A stretch of DNA of 64,000 nucleotides from Promethearchaeati archaeon. Its GTDB lineage: Archaea > Asgardarchaeota > Heimdallarchaeia > Heimdallarchaeales > Heimdallarchaeaceae. This document shows, piece after piece, positions 53,955-63,405 of the stretch. Each line of letters starts with the position of its first letter. Position 1 is the first letter of the stretch. Both the position numbers and the translations under genes were made by a program. Location of the stretch: NCBI GenBank assembly GCA_013166775.1, contig JABLTJ010000016.1:1-64000 (forward strand). The letters are read 5' to 3'. Under the pieces are notes generated by a model. It was not told the DNA's origin and did not search any database. It saw only the letters and a program-made list of their open reading frames with translations.

Positions 53955-54650
53955 ATGAAAGAAGAAATTTCATCTTTATTAAAACAAATAAAAAATCTGA
54001 AAAGAGAGATTCTGACATATGAAGAATCAAGAAAAATAATGGAATTATCTGATATTCCTTTAAATCGAATGAAGTTAGCACGAAATTTGGAGGAAGGAAT
54101 TGAGGAAGCAAATAAACTAGGATATCCCGTAGTTCTGAAAATTGTTTCTGAGGACGTTATTCACAAATCTGATTCCGGAGGAGTTAAAGTAGGAATCAAT
54201 TCAGAAGATGATCTGAAAAAAGCCTATGATGAAATGATACAGAGTGTAAAAGAACATTATCCAGCTGCTAAAATCGAGGGAGTAAGTATTGAAGAAATGG
54301 TAAATGGCGTAGAATTGCTCATAGGAACTAATACAGATTCACAATTTGGAAAGATGATTGCTTTTGGGATAGGTGGAGTATTTGTTGAAGTTTACAAAGA
54401 TGTTTCATTTCGTTTGATTCCTGTCACAAAACACGATATAGAAGAGATGATAGATGAGATTGGTGGAAAGAAACTTCTAAATGGATTTAGAGGAATGCCT
54501 GCAGTAAATAAGGAAGAACTTACATCTTTAATCCTCAAAATCTCAAAACTCATAGAAGAGAATCCTATTATTAAGGAGATAGATCTTAATCCTGTTGTTG
54601 GTACAGAAAAAGGATTGAAAGCAATAGATGCCAGAATAATTCTCGAATAA
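53955..54650 (+). CDS. Acyl-CoA synthetase (ADP-forming) ATP-grasp subunit
   Basis: This stand-alone beta subunit of an ADP-forming acyl-CoA synthetase has 231 residues. The ATP-grasp fold is visible from [24 protein letters not shown] to [22 protein letters not shown], ending [15 protein letters not shown]. These enzymes convert acyl-CoA plus ADP to acid plus ATP, giving energy at the end of amino-acid or acid degradation. The CoA-binding alpha subunit is not in this window. The ATG has GTGAT five bases upstream. It lies 21 bases after the urocanase gene, as part of a plus-strand run of catabolic genes. Confidence 0.9.
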   Translation: MKEEISSLLKQIKNLKREILTYEESRKIMELSDIPLNRMKLARNLEEGIEEANKLGYPVVLKIVSEDVIHKSDSGGVKVGINSEDDLKKAYDEMIQSVKEHYPAAKIEGVSIEEMVNGVELLIGTNTDSQFGKMIAFGIGGVFVEVYKDVSFRLIPVTKHDIEEMIDEIGGKKLLNGFRGMPAVNKEELTSLILKISKLIEENPIIKEIDLNPVVGTEKGLKAIDARIILE

Positions 54651-54718
54651 ATTTCAACCAAATTAATACCTTTTCCAAATATTTTTATTTATTACAAAAG
54701 AAGTGGATGTGTGATATT

Positions 54719-54991
54719 ATGTCAAAAGTGAAAGCAAGTCATATTTTAGTTAAAAAGCATTCAGAAGCAAAGAGAATTCTCGATGAACTAAATAGTGGTG
54801 CAGATTTTACTGAACTAGCAAAGAAGCATTCTTTATGTCCCTCTGGTAAAAAGGGTGGAAGTCTAGGTTTCTTTACTCACGGGCAGATGGTTAAAGAGTT
54901 TGAACGAGCAGCTTTTTCTCTTAGGAAAGGAGAACTTTCTGATGTTGTAAAAACTCAATTTGGTTACCACGTTATTAAAAGAACGGGATAA
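54719..54991 (+). CDS. Parvulin-type peptidyl-prolyl isomerase
   Basis: This small stand-alone PpiC/rotamase domain of 90 residues catalyses proline isomerisation. Family motifs are [37 protein letters not shown] and the C-terminal FGYHVIKR. It covers only the catalytic domain and has no signal peptide, so it is cytoplasmic. I chose the ATG at 54719, with GTGAT three bases upstream; a 5' ATG four codons earlier is less likely. It follows the ATP-grasp subunit by about 70 bases. Confidence 0.95.
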   Translation: MSKVKASHILVKKHSEAKRILDELNSGADFTELAKKHSLCPSGKKGGSLGFFTHGQMVKEFERAAFSLRKGELSDVVKTQFGYHVIKRTG

Positions 54992-55094
54992 CACAAGATT
55001 TATTTCTTATTCTTTTTAGTAGCTAAAAGGAAATACTTAAAATAGAAATTGATTCAAGTAGTGTGTGTGCAATAACCATGCACAAGTGATGATT

Positions 55095-55754
55095 ATGTCG
55101 TTAGATGTGGATGAAAATATCAAAAGACAAGTTAAAGAAATTTTCCAGCATATGGAAAATATTGTGTATGTAAAGTTGTTTGCTGACAAAGATAGATGTT
55201 TGACATGTGCTCAAACTAAAGAAATTATTGAATTGCTTGCTGAATTAGCACCAGAAAACATGATAGATATAACTGTTTATGATCAAGAAGATAATCCTCC
55301 TGAAATCCAAAAATACAATGTTGAAAGATTTCCAACAATTCTTCTTCATGGAGAAAAGGAACATGATGTTGTTTTTACTGGAATTCCAAGTGGTTATGAA
55401 TTTGGAACATTGGTAGAAGATATTTTAGATATATCTGCTAGAAAGGTGACTTTGAAAAGCGAAAACCTTGAGAAAGTTGAAAAAATTGACAAACCAATCA
55501 AAATTCAGGTTTTTGTTACTCCTACATGTCCATACTGTACTTCAGCAGTAAGAATAGCACATAAACTTGCTATGGCAAATCCAAATATTATAGGAGAGAT
55601 GGTCGAAGCAACAGAATTTCCACAATTAGCTCAAAAATATTACGTTATGGGCGTTCCTAAAACTGTTATTAATGAAGGTGCAGTTCAGTTTGAGGGAGCT
55701 TATTCCGAAGATCAATTTGTGGAAAAAGTAATGGAAGCTTATAAAAAAGCTTAA
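55095..55754 (+). CDS. Tandem thioredoxin-fold protein disulfide oxidoreductase (PDO-like)
   Basis: This 219-residue protein contains two thioredoxin-like domains, as in archaeal PDO. The first carries CLTC (Cys35, Cys38) and a cis-proline in RFPTIL. The second carries the classical CPYC (Cys145, Cys148) in VTPTCPYCTS and a cis-proline in GVPKTV. The CPYC domain is probably the active redox centre. I chose the ATG at 55095, which has GTGAT four bases upstream. It likely reduces or forms protein disulfides in the cytosol. The last gene of a plus-strand run. Confidence 0.88.
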   Translation: MSLDVDENIKRQVKEIFQHMENIVYVKLFADKDRCLTCAQTKEIIELLAELAPENMIDITVYDQEDNPPEIQKYNVERFPTILLHGEKEHDVVFTGIPSGYEFGTLVEDILDISARKVTLKSENLEKVEKIDKPIKIQVFVTPTCPYCTSAVRIAHKLAMANPNIIGEMVEATEFPQLAQKYYVMGVPKTVINEGAVQFEGAYSEDQFVEKVMEAYKKA

Positions 55755-55773
55755 TTTCTTTTTCTTTTCTTTT

Positions 55774-56961
55774 TTATTCTGTTTTTTCTTCCTGAGTTGT
55801 GTCTGGTTCATCTGTTGGAGTAGATTCTTCTTTAGTTTCTTCTTGTACAATTTCCTCTTCTTTAGTTTCCTCTTGTACAATTTCCTCTTCAATGATTTCC
55901 TCTTGTACAATTTCCTCTTCTTTAGTTTCCTCTTGTACAATTTCCTCTTCTTTAGTTTCCTCTTGTACAATTTCCTCTTCTTTAGTTTCTTCTTGTACAA
56001 TTTCCTCTTCTATTGTCTCTTCTTTACTTGATTCAGTTTTTGTTGTTTTCTTTACGCTTTTTTTCTTTTTTACGTAGTATTCTTCTTCTTCTTCTTTTTC
56101 GAATTTACCTTTATCAGATTTTAATTTCTTGATTTTTTGTTTAACAAGATCAAGTATTGTTTTCTTTTGGATATCTACTTCTCTGATTTTTTTAACAACA
56201 TCAGCTTCTTCCATAACTTGCTTAGTATCTTTATCTTCCTCAATTTCGAGAGATACAATATAATCCTTCATCATAGTAAATCTCATGTTTAGTGATTTGT
56301 AGGATTCAAATGAATCTACAGAGTCAATTTGCTTGTCAACTGCTTGTAGTTCAAGAAGATATTGTTGCAATTGTAATGCTTGATGTTCTAGTTGATCTAT
56401 GACTCTGAACATTTTACTTCTATATTCTTTATCAAATTCTTGAGATTGTTTTTCTTCATCCTCCAGTTTTTCTGCTTTTGATTTTCTTCCCCAAATAGCA
56501 ATGTGGATTTTACCATAAGCTAGAAGCAAGAAGGGGAGAGCACATAATTCAATAACAACAGGGATGAGGAATATTACAGGAATTGTTATAAAGAAAGGAA
56601 CTGTAGGTAGGGAATTCAGTAGAGGGCTTAAGGTCCTCTCAAAGTTTGCGACTGTTTCCTTAAGAATTAGTATAATTGCACTATACAATACAACAGCTAG
56701 TACGGATAGCAAAAATGATTTCAACAAAGATCCAAGCATATCAAAAGTTGTTTGAAGAGAAACTTCGTCTCTATAATGATAAATACACTCTGTGATTGCA
56801 ATAAGAGCCGCTAGAAACGACAAAGGTATAGCAAGTATAGTTAATGTTAATGTTGCTTGATTATACGAGAAAAATATGAGTATTAATAGGCTAAAAATCG
56901 CACCAACAAAGAATGCAAAAATACTTTGATTTAGATTTTTAGCCATTCTTGCATATGGCAT
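55774..56961 (-). CDS. Membrane protein with coiled coil and glutamate-rich repeat tail
   Basis: I do not recognise this 395-residue protein. Four membrane helices lie in the first 170 residues (about 12-32, 34-54, 80-105 and 120-150). A long cytoplasmic helical region (about 185-290) includes basic and coiled-coil segments. The C-terminal 80 residues are six units of about ten residues with the theme KEEEIVQEET, encoded by a 30-base DNA repeat. I chose the ATG at 56961, with GTGAT four bases upstream; the GTG itself is not the start. It could be a membrane tether or scaffold. Confidence 0.8.
   Translation of the reverse strand: MPYARMAKNLNQSIFAFFVGAIFSLLILIFFSYNQATLTLTILAIPLSFLAALIAITECIYHYRDEVSLQTTFDMLGSLLKSFLLSVLAVVLYSAIILILKETVANFERTLSPLLNSLPTVPFFITIPVIFLIPVVIELCALPFLLLAYGKIHIAIWGRKSKAEKLEDEEKQSQEFDKEYRSKMFRVIDQLEHQALQLQQYLLELQAVDKQIDSVDSFESYKSLNMRFTMMKDYIVSLEIEEDKDTKQVMEEADVVKKIREVDIQKKTILDLVKQKIKKLKSDKGKFEKEEEEEYYVKKKKSVKKTTKTESSKEETIEEEIVQEETKEEEIVQEETKEEEIVQEETKEEEIVQEEIIEEEIVQEETKEEEIVQEETKEESTPTDEPDTTQEEKTE
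55831..56010. repeat. Six 30-base tandem repeats inside the membrane-protein gene
   Basis: Units start at 55831, 55861, 55891, 55921, 55951 and 55981. All share the core TCTTGTACAATTTCCTCTTC and differ by only a few bases; the third unit begins AATGA instead of TTTAG. They encode the ten-residue KEEEIVQEET units on the minus strand. Copy number is likely variable. Confidence 0.95.
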
Positions 56962-57097
56962 ATTTATCACAATGTTTGATTTTTAAAAAAAGGTTTTCCA
57001 TGAAGGAAAAGGGAAAATAGTATTTGAACTAGTTTATGATACACTTTTGAGCTTGGATAATACTTTTTAATGTAAAAATTTAATTTCTTTTGATATT

Positions 57098-58426
57098 ATG
57101 AAAATGAAATCCACAGTAACTTTTCTAGTTTTTACTATGTTTTTGATGGGTTCTTTATATTTGCAAACAGGAATCATTGGAGTCAATGCAGAAACAAGAA
57201 ACAATAACAATTTCCAATTACAAGTAGATCAATACAATGCCACGTCTTCAAGAGATTTCTTTAACGAATCAAAACATCCCAGATATCCTCTAGTTACACA
57301 ACCTTTTGGCATGATTCAATACCCACACAAGGCGTTTCCAACAATAGTAAAATTTGATGAAGAATTCAGAATAGCAATTCAAGCTACTAAATCAGCTGAA
57401 GATTGGTTATTTACCTTAATAGATGGGTCAACATCAATAACCTTAGAGATAATAGATTCGGAATATAGAAATGACCAAAGAATATTCACTGTTATTTCAT
57501 CCCAAAATACAGAGGGATTATATGATTTACAAATGAACTGTAGCGAAGGTGATGATTATCAGACACATGCTGTAAACCTTATTGAAGAGAAGAAATATCC
57601 ATATACATTTGTTCAGATATCTGATGCTCATTTTCCTACTTACTTCGCTACAGGAATAAATACCACTGAAATCAATTTAGAAGAAATTGAGAAAATACGA
57701 CAATTAAATCCTGATTTTGTTATCTGCACTGGTGATTTAGTTCAGGGTCCTCAATTAATGTTTTTGAATCCAGAAACAGGAAAACCAATGTCTATGAAAT
57801 CACAACTTAGATTAGGTTTGTGGGCTCTTGATTTGTTGAATGTTCCTGTTTATTATATAGCTGGAAATCATGAATTTTCCCCATCTAACCTAGTTCCTGA
57901 TGATCTTACTGAGGCTTGGCATTATTATCTTGGACCTCTTAGGTATCAGAATTTTGATTATCTTGATTGGTCTTTTGTTGGATTTGGTACAGATTCTCCA
58001 GGACTATATGCTGATGAGAAGGATGCAATCAAAGGGATATTAAATGAAGTAGCAGGAAAAGCAAATGTTCTCTATTATCATTTCGATTTTTCAGGAGATG
58101 CAACAGAATTGATAAATAAATATCCTATTGAAGTTGGTATATATGGGCATCGTCATGAAGACACGGGAGAATTAAGAGATACAAGCATTGAGATTTATTA
58201 TGGTGTTGATACTCTGTATCACTTACAAGGTTCTTTGTACGGAAGATACTTTGAGCTGTTTACAATCAATAACGAAACTAGTTTAACCCTAAATAATACA
58301 ATACATAATTTCATTTTAGAACCCTATACTCCTGAAAAAACGAGGACTAGTGCTTATCTAGTTGTGTTAAGTGCATTTTTTGTTTTAAGTCTTAATATTA
58401 GAAGAAAAAGGAGAAAAAACATCTAA
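57098..58426 (+). CDS. Secreted, membrane-anchored metallophosphoesterase
   Basis: This cell-surface phosphoesterase has 442 residues. An N-terminal signal peptide (about 5-30, FLVFTMFLMGSLYLQTG) and a C-terminal membrane helix with basic tail (VVLSAFFVLSLNIRRKRRK) show export and anchoring. An N-terminal beta-domain is followed by a calcineurin-like domain with metal motifs ISDAHF (about 169-174), CTGDLVQG (about 205-212), AGNHEFS (about 253-259), YYHFDF and YGHRHEDTG (about 344-352). The substrate is unknown. The start is ATG at 57098, two codons before a second ATG. Confidence 0.88.
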   Translation: MKMKSTVTFLVFTMFLMGSLYLQTGIIGVNAETRNNNNFQLQVDQYNATSSRDFFNESKHPRYPLVTQPFGMIQYPHKAFPTIVKFDEEFRIAIQATKSAEDWLFTLIDGSTSITLEIIDSEYRNDQRIFTVISSQNTEGLYDLQMNCSEGDDYQTHAVNLIEEKKYPYTFVQISDAHFPTYFATGINTTEINLEEIEKIRQLNPDFVICTGDLVQGPQLMFLNPETGKPMSMKSQLRLGLWALDLLNVPVYYIAGNHEFSPSNLVPDDLTEAWHYYLGPLRYQNFDYLDWSFVGFGTDSPGLYADEKDAIKGILNEVAGKANVLYYHFDFSGDATELINKYPIEVGIYGHRHEDTGELRDTSIEIYYGVDTLYHLQGSLYGRYFELFTINNETSLTLNNTIHNFILEPYTPEKTRTSAYLVVLSAFFVLSLNIRRKRRKNI

Positions 58427-58534
58427 TCCCCTATTTTTTTCCCCTAACAATAGAGGTCAAATTTATATTATACAATAATAATACTCAGTTGTTGTTTAAA
58501 ATAAGCAACAGAATTTGATCAAAGGGATAAAAAT

Positions 58535-59827
58535 ATGCTTGAGATTAATAGATACAAAACTTCCTTGAATGAAATTTTTTCTGAAAAAAAGAAATTTGAA
58601 TTTCAGTTATTAGTAGAAAAAGAATTGGCATATGCTAATTTCAAACTAGGAAAGATACCAAAGGAAGCAAATGAAGTTGTTCAGGCTCGTTGTAATTCAG
58701 AGCATGTAAAACTTGAGAGAGTTAAGGAAATAGAAATAGAAATACATCATGATCTGATGAGTGTAGTCCTAGCAATCTCTGAGCAATGTGGTGAATATGG
58801 TGGTTTTATTCATTTGGGGGCTACCTCCTATGATATTCAAGACACAGTAAGAGGATTACAACTAACTCAAGCAAAGAAAACCATACTTGAAACCCTAAAA
58901 AAAACAACTAAAATTGTAACCGAGTTAGCTGCTGAACATAAGAATCTTGTTTGTATAGGAAGAACACATGGTGCACATGCTATCCCAACAACGTATGGTA
59001 TGAAATTTGGAAACTTCCTAAATGAACTTATTTTAGCAAAAGAAGTACTTGAAAATGCCAAAGTGAATTATGGCAAGATGTCAGGTGCCGTAGGAACTTA
59101 TGCTTCTTTTGGTACAATGGAAATTGAAAAAATAGTTCTTGAAAAATTAAATCTTGAGAAACAACCCATAACTACACAAATAATTTCTCGTGTATTATAT
59201 TCGAAATATATTTTCGCTTTAAGTTTAATTGCAACTGTTCTTGATCATTTTGCAAGAGAAATAAGAAATCTACAAAGGACTGAAATCGATGAGATAAGAG
59301 AATCCTTCTCAGAAGCTCAAGTAGGATCCTCAACTATGCCTCAAAAAAGGAATCCTGATAAAAGTGAGAGGATTTGTGGTTTAGCTAGAGTTATCAGAGG
59401 TTATGTACAAACATCTATGGATAATATATGTTCTGAGCATGAAAGAGATTTAACTAACTCCAGCTCAGAGAGGATAATCCTTTCAGAAGCATCAATTCTA
59501 ACACACTTCATTCTTTTGGAAATGAATAAAATCCTACAATCTCTCTACCTTAACTTACCAAAAATAGAAAAAAATCTCCAGCTTAGAAAGGGAGCACAAT
59601 GTGCTGAGCATCTCATGATAAGAATGGCTGATAAGATCGGAAGACAAAAAGCACACGAACTTCTGAAGAAATTGTCAAACGAAGAAGACTTTATGCAGGC
59701 AGTCAAGAACAATACAGTTATCTCCCAGTACTTCAAAGAAGAGACAATCGAAGAAATCTTAGATCCAAATAATTATGTGGGTTTGTCTACGCAGATAGTA
59801 GAAGAAATTATCAAATCTGATGACTAG
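58535..59827 (+). CDS. purB: Adenylosuccinate lyase
   Basis: PurB performs two fumarate-releasing steps, in IMP synthesis and AMP synthesis. It has 430 residues. The superfamily signature GSSTMPQKRNPDKSE contains the catalytic serine region (about 269-283). Further conserved parts are the GATSYDIQDT motif and the GRTHGAHAIPTTYG histidine region. The length and the start at MLEINRYK suit archaeal PurB. It stands alone on the plus strand, convergent with a TPR protein gene. Confidence 0.93.
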   Translation: MLEINRYKTSLNEIFSEKKKFEFQLLVEKELAYANFKLGKIPKEANEVVQARCNSEHVKLERVKEIEIEIHHDLMSVVLAISEQCGEYGGFIHLGATSYDIQDTVRGLQLTQAKKTILETLKKTTKIVTELAAEHKNLVCIGRTHGAHAIPTTYGMKFGNFLNELILAKEVLENAKVNYGKMSGAVGTYASFGTMEIEKIVLEKLNLEKQPITTQIISRVLYSKYIFALSLIATVLDHFAREIRNLQRTEIDEIRESFSEAQVGSSTMPQKRNPDKSERICGLARVIRGYVQTSMDNICSEHERDLTNSSSERIILSEASILTHFILLEMNKILQSLYLNLPKIEKNLQLRKGAQCAEHLMIRMADKIGRQKAHELLKKLSNEEDFMQAVKNNTVISQYFKEETIEEILDPNNYVGLSTQIVEEIIKSDD

Positions 59828-59849
59828 AAAGATAGATTGATTATTTTAT

Positions 59850-62363
59850 TTAGAGATTTTCCAAAATATCTCTTTCGGTGTTGAGAAGATTTTCCAGAAT
59901 TATTGCTCTACCTGCTTTTTCCAACAATTCCATCAAAGCAACTTGAGGAGATTCAAATTTCCTTGGGGTTGCAAAAACACTCTGAATTTTTACCCCTTCC
60001 ATCCCAAACCATTCAGCCATATTGTATTGAAGAATGAGTAGAAAATTACCAAACTCTTCGATACCTGTTTTTGCAAAATATTCTGAAGCTTGGACTATAA
60101 TTTCATTATGATCCTCTCCTTTCTTTGTAATGATTTGCCACAATAAGTTTACTAGATATGATAGTCCCTTCAAGTAATAGAAATTCGATTCATTTACAAT
60201 ACCACTAATTAATCCAAGATAATTATTTACTTCTTCAGAAACAAAAGATTGATTCAAATTTTCTTTGTATATCTCTGCTATAATCCTTATTAGATTAAAT
60301 AAAACACCTACAGAAATTAGTTTATCGATTTCCAGTGCTTCTTGCAAAGTGCTAATTAATGAACCGTAAGCATCATTATAATTCCCTTTATGAATCTGCT
60401 TAATACCATTCAGAAAACTAATCCAGACTCTAGCATTTTTGATTCCATCACTCTCTTTTTCTTCAAGTTTTTCTATTACTTCAGTAAATAATTCTTCTTT
60501 GTCACTAAAAATATAGAGAAGACCCTTTTCAGCTAAAATATCGACTAAAATATTTACCAACCCATTTTCAAAAAGAAATCTTTCTGCATATTTGTAATCA
60601 TCTATAATTTTATCGTAATTTTCCAAATATAGATTAATTCTAGCCCGATTAAGATTGATGATTACCTTTTCAACCATATTATTCTCGGAAATTATAATAT
60701 CTTGAACCTTCTTGTATCGAATCACGCTCTCTTGGAAATCTCCTTTAAGGGCGAGTATGTCTGCTATCTTTCTTAAGCACCTAACTCTTTTGTTTCTATC
60801 AAAAACGTCTGAATAGTGACTATATGAGGATCGAAGTTTGACTAGTGCTTCATCATATCTTCCTTCTTGTACATCAAATGAAGCCTGCAATTCCTTAATT
60901 TCTGCGATTTTCATGCTGTCCGATATTTTCAGATAGAAGTCTTTTGCTTCATTTAGGTGATTTCCTGCTTTGCTTATATCACCTAATCTAGTATATGCTT
61001 CTGCAATTAAAATATCGCAATTTGCTTGACTTTCTGCATCTCCAACTTCAAAATACAATATTTGGCAAGCTTTTAGAATCAAAATCTGTCTCTTTATATC
61101 ATCATTTCTACTGATAGCAATTTGAGCTCTTAATCTCAAAGAATCAGTTTTTCCTCTTTGATATTGAATTTCTTCAGATAAAGTTTCTATTTGATCTACC
61201 CTTTTTAGTGCATTTTCTATGTTTCCTTGCCTATAATCACCAATAGTTATCTGCACTAATGCCCTTGTAAATTGTCTTTTATTAGCAATATTGACAACAT
61301 TATTGTATGCTTTATCATAGATTTTCTGTGCTTCTTCTTTCTCATTGGTTATTATATAACTATCAGCTAAAGCTAAAAGAGCTAGAAAACTTCTATTATA
61401 GTCATGGTATTGATTTGCAAATGCATAAGATGTGTTAAGACTTTCTCTTGCAAGCTTGTGGTGTCCTAGTTTCTTCAAAATTTGTCCTCGAATGAAATTT
61501 CCTTTTATAAGATAGTATTGAGATATTCCTTGAAGTCTGTCAATTGTCTGTGCAGAGAGTATATTCCCTTTTTTTAACTCTCCTTTTAGGTAATATACAT
61601 AAGCTAAACCTATGTCAGATGCTCCAGTAAGAGGAACATTGGATAAATTCTCTGCTAGTTCTTTTGTTCTTGTATATATCTTTTCTGAAGAAATGAAATC
61701 AGAAGAATCTAGCTTTTGTTCTCCAATAGTTAACAAAGCTATAAGTTGCCAGAACTGATCTTTTGCTTGTTTTCTATTTTCAATAAATTCCTCGATTTTC
61801 TTGAGGCCTTCAACGTTATTTGCTGATTGTTGCTCTACCAGTCCTTCTGCAAAATCCTTGATTTGTTGTAATTGTCCTGGAATTAATCTGCTTTGCCTTT
61901 CATCAAAAATAGCATTAAGCATACCTTTGTAATTATCGATATTCTCTGTGTTTCCAATTGATAATTTTAGATAAATGATCCAGAATAACGCTTCCACTAA
62001 TGGTACTAAATCAGAACTTTCATTTTCAATAATATGATCTAAATGACTAAAAGCTTGATCAACCTCACCTATTTCAAATAGAGCTATACTTCCCCAAACT
62101 CTAGTCCCAGGAATTGATTCAGTAATACATTTAATAGCAAGATCATATTGACCAACAATTACACCAATCTTGCTTGCTAAGTATTTCAGCTCATCATCAT
62201 TTTCATAAACAGGATCCTCTACTAAGTTCCATAATATTCTACCAATCTGTTTTGAAGCATCAGTAGAGAAGCTACCTTCAAGTGTTTGAATCAAGAATTC
62301 TCTTAATTCTGGACTTATTCTGTTCTGATGTGCTATAATTTCTGGAGGGATGGTTTCTGTCAT
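59850..62363 (-). CDS. Large TPR-repeat protein
   Basis: This 837-residue soluble protein consists mainly of helix-pair repeats of the tetratricopeptide type, for example YYLIKGNFIRGQILKKLGHHK, FLALLALADSYIITNEKEEAQ and LRKIADILALKGDFQESV. Repeats run from about 50 to 700. No N-terminal DNA-binding or C-terminal enzyme domain is visible. It probably mediates protein-protein contacts. No signal peptide or membrane segment is present. Neighbouring genes give no clue to its partner. Confidence 0.85.
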   Translation of the reverse strand: MTETIPPEIIAHQNRISPELREFLIQTLEGSFSTDASKQIGRILWNLVEDPVYENDDELKYLASKIGVIVGQYDLAIKCITESIPGTRVWGSIALFEIGEVDQAFSHLDHIIENESSDLVPLVEALFWIIYLKLSIGNTENIDNYKGMLNAIFDERQSRLIPGQLQQIKDFAEGLVEQQSANNVEGLKKIEEFIENRKQAKDQFWQLIALLTIGEQKLDSSDFISSEKIYTRTKELAENLSNVPLTGASDIGLAYVYYLKGELKKGNILSAQTIDRLQGISQYYLIKGNFIRGQILKKLGHHKLARESLNTSYAFANQYHDYNRSFLALLALADSYIITNEKEEAQKIYDKAYNNVVNIANKRQFTRALVQITIGDYRQGNIENALKRVDQIETLSEEIQYQRGKTDSLRLRAQIAISRNDDIKRQILILKACQILYFEVGDAESQANCDILIAEAYTRLGDISKAGNHLNEAKDFYLKISDSMKIAEIKELQASFDVQEGRYDEALVKLRSSYSHYSDVFDRNKRVRCLRKIADILALKGDFQESVIRYKKVQDIIISENNMVEKVIINLNRARINLYLENYDKIIDDYKYAERFLFENGLVNILVDILAEKGLLYIFSDKEELFTEVIEKLEEKESDGIKNARVWISFLNGIKQIHKGNYNDAYGSLISTLQEALEIDKLISVGVLFNLIRIIAEIYKENLNQSFVSEEVNNYLGLISGIVNESNFYYLKGLSYLVNLLWQIITKKGEDHNEIIVQASEYFAKTGIEEFGNFLLILQYNMAEWFGMEGVKIQSVFATPRKFESPQVALMELLEKAGRAIILENLLNTERDILENL

Positions 62364-62431
62364 TAAGAATCATCTGATTTACAACAATCTAAAAATATAA
62401 CTGTGGTATAATAAAAAAACTTTATGTAATT

Positions 62432-62680
62432 CTAAGATGTTCGCATAGCTTCTAGATTGATGTTAACAACTTGATTGACTCCAGGGACACGTTCTTTTAG
62501 AAGTTTTTCTACATAACCTGTCAAAGTTAGCTGGCTATAAGGGCAACCTCTACAAGCTCCTTGCAATTCAACTTTAACAATTCCAGTTTCTTCATCAACT
62601 TCAACTAAATCTATGTCTCCACCATCTTGTTGAAGAGCTACACGAATTTCGTTTAATGTGGCTTGAATTTTTTCTTTCAT
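62432..62680 (-). CDS. NifU-like iron-sulfur scaffold protein (C-terminal domain type)
   Basis: This 82-residue protein corresponds to the NifU C-terminal domain, which holds or transfers iron-sulfur clusters. The motif is CRGCPYS (C-x2-C), preceded by LQQDGGDIDLV and a beta-strand, and followed by the family helix. I chose the ATG at 62680 with GTGAT four bases upstream; an in-frame start three codons earlier is less likely. The Fe-S-rich radical SAM protein 11 kb away is one potential client among many. Confidence 0.93.
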   Translation of the reverse strand: MKEKIQATLNEIRVALQQDGGDIDLVEVDEETGIVKVELQGACRGCPYSQLTLTGYVEKLLKERVPGVNQVVNINLEAMRTS

Positions 62681-62794
62681 TACAATCACAATAATCTATA
62701 GTTGGTATTTCTTAACGAATGGTATTTATAAAATATGCTTTCTATACAAAAACACTCTTCAATTTATTATGTAGTAATATTTTGCTTTTTGATA

Positions 62795-63331
62795 TCATTC
62801 CTTGAACAAAGAACTTGTAAATGGAACTAGAGCAATTATTATATCTCTTTTAAAAACCTCTTTTCTTTGAATTCTATTACCAGTGAATAATGCTATAGCT
62901 CCTCCTTTTCTTTTCGTATCTCTTTCCCCTGAAAGCTTATCAATAACGTCTCCAAGTTCTTTCTCCTTACTCTCTTCAATTTCTCTATAGATTTGTGTTG
63001 GTAAAGGCATTCTTCCTCCTCCAGCAATGGATTTCTTTCCTTCTTTATTGCAGACACATACGAACCAAGTAAGAAATGCTCCAAATTCATCTTTTCCTAG
63101 TCCTCCTTCAAGACTTACATAATAATCTGCTTCTTCTTCTTTAGATTGAGCTATTTCAATACGTTTTACTGCTGATTCAAGTGTTTCTTTTATAGTCATA
63201 GGTTGTTTGTAAACACCAGAATATTGGTTCAAATCTAGTGAAATAAGTTCTAAACGCTTGAAATAGGCATAGAATGCTTCTTCAACCGCTTTAATTTTAA
63301 CTGGATTCTTTGAACAGACAAGAATTTTCAT
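62795..63331 (-). CDS. DUF84/YjjX-type inosine/xanthosine triphosphatase
   Basis: This house-cleaning phosphatase hydrolyses non-canonical purine nucleotides such as ITP and XTP. It has 178 residues. Motifs are CSKNPVKIKAVEEAF near the N-terminus, the SLEGGLG segment (about 76-82) and RDTKRKGGAIALFTGNRI (about 137-154). I chose the ATG at 63331, preceded by GTGG; an upstream in-frame extension of 24 residues is hydrophobic and not part of the family. It is divergent from the zinc-ribbon gene. Confidence 0.9.
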   Translation of the reverse strand: MKILVCSKNPVKIKAVEEAFYAYFKRLELISLDLNQYSGVYKQPMTIKETLESAVKRIEIAQSKEEEADYYVSLEGGLGKDEFGAFLTWFVCVCNKEGKKSIAGGGRMPLPTQIYREIEESKEKELGDVIDKLSGERDTKRKGGAIALFTGNRIQRKEVFKRDIIIALVPFTSSLFKE

Positions 63332-63405
63332 AATATCCACTTTAATGCAAAAGATTATCTTTTTTAAGGATAACTTCATTTCTATCTTTAGAAAGGTGTA
63401 CACTT

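Noticed and set aside
55831..56010. Possible CRISPR array
   Set aside because: The 30-base units are directly adjacent with no spacers and remain in frame within a coding gene.
55799..56077. Open frames on the plus strand made of repeated SSLVSSCTI units
   Set aside because: They are the reverse reading of the 30-base repeats in the minus-strand membrane-protein gene.
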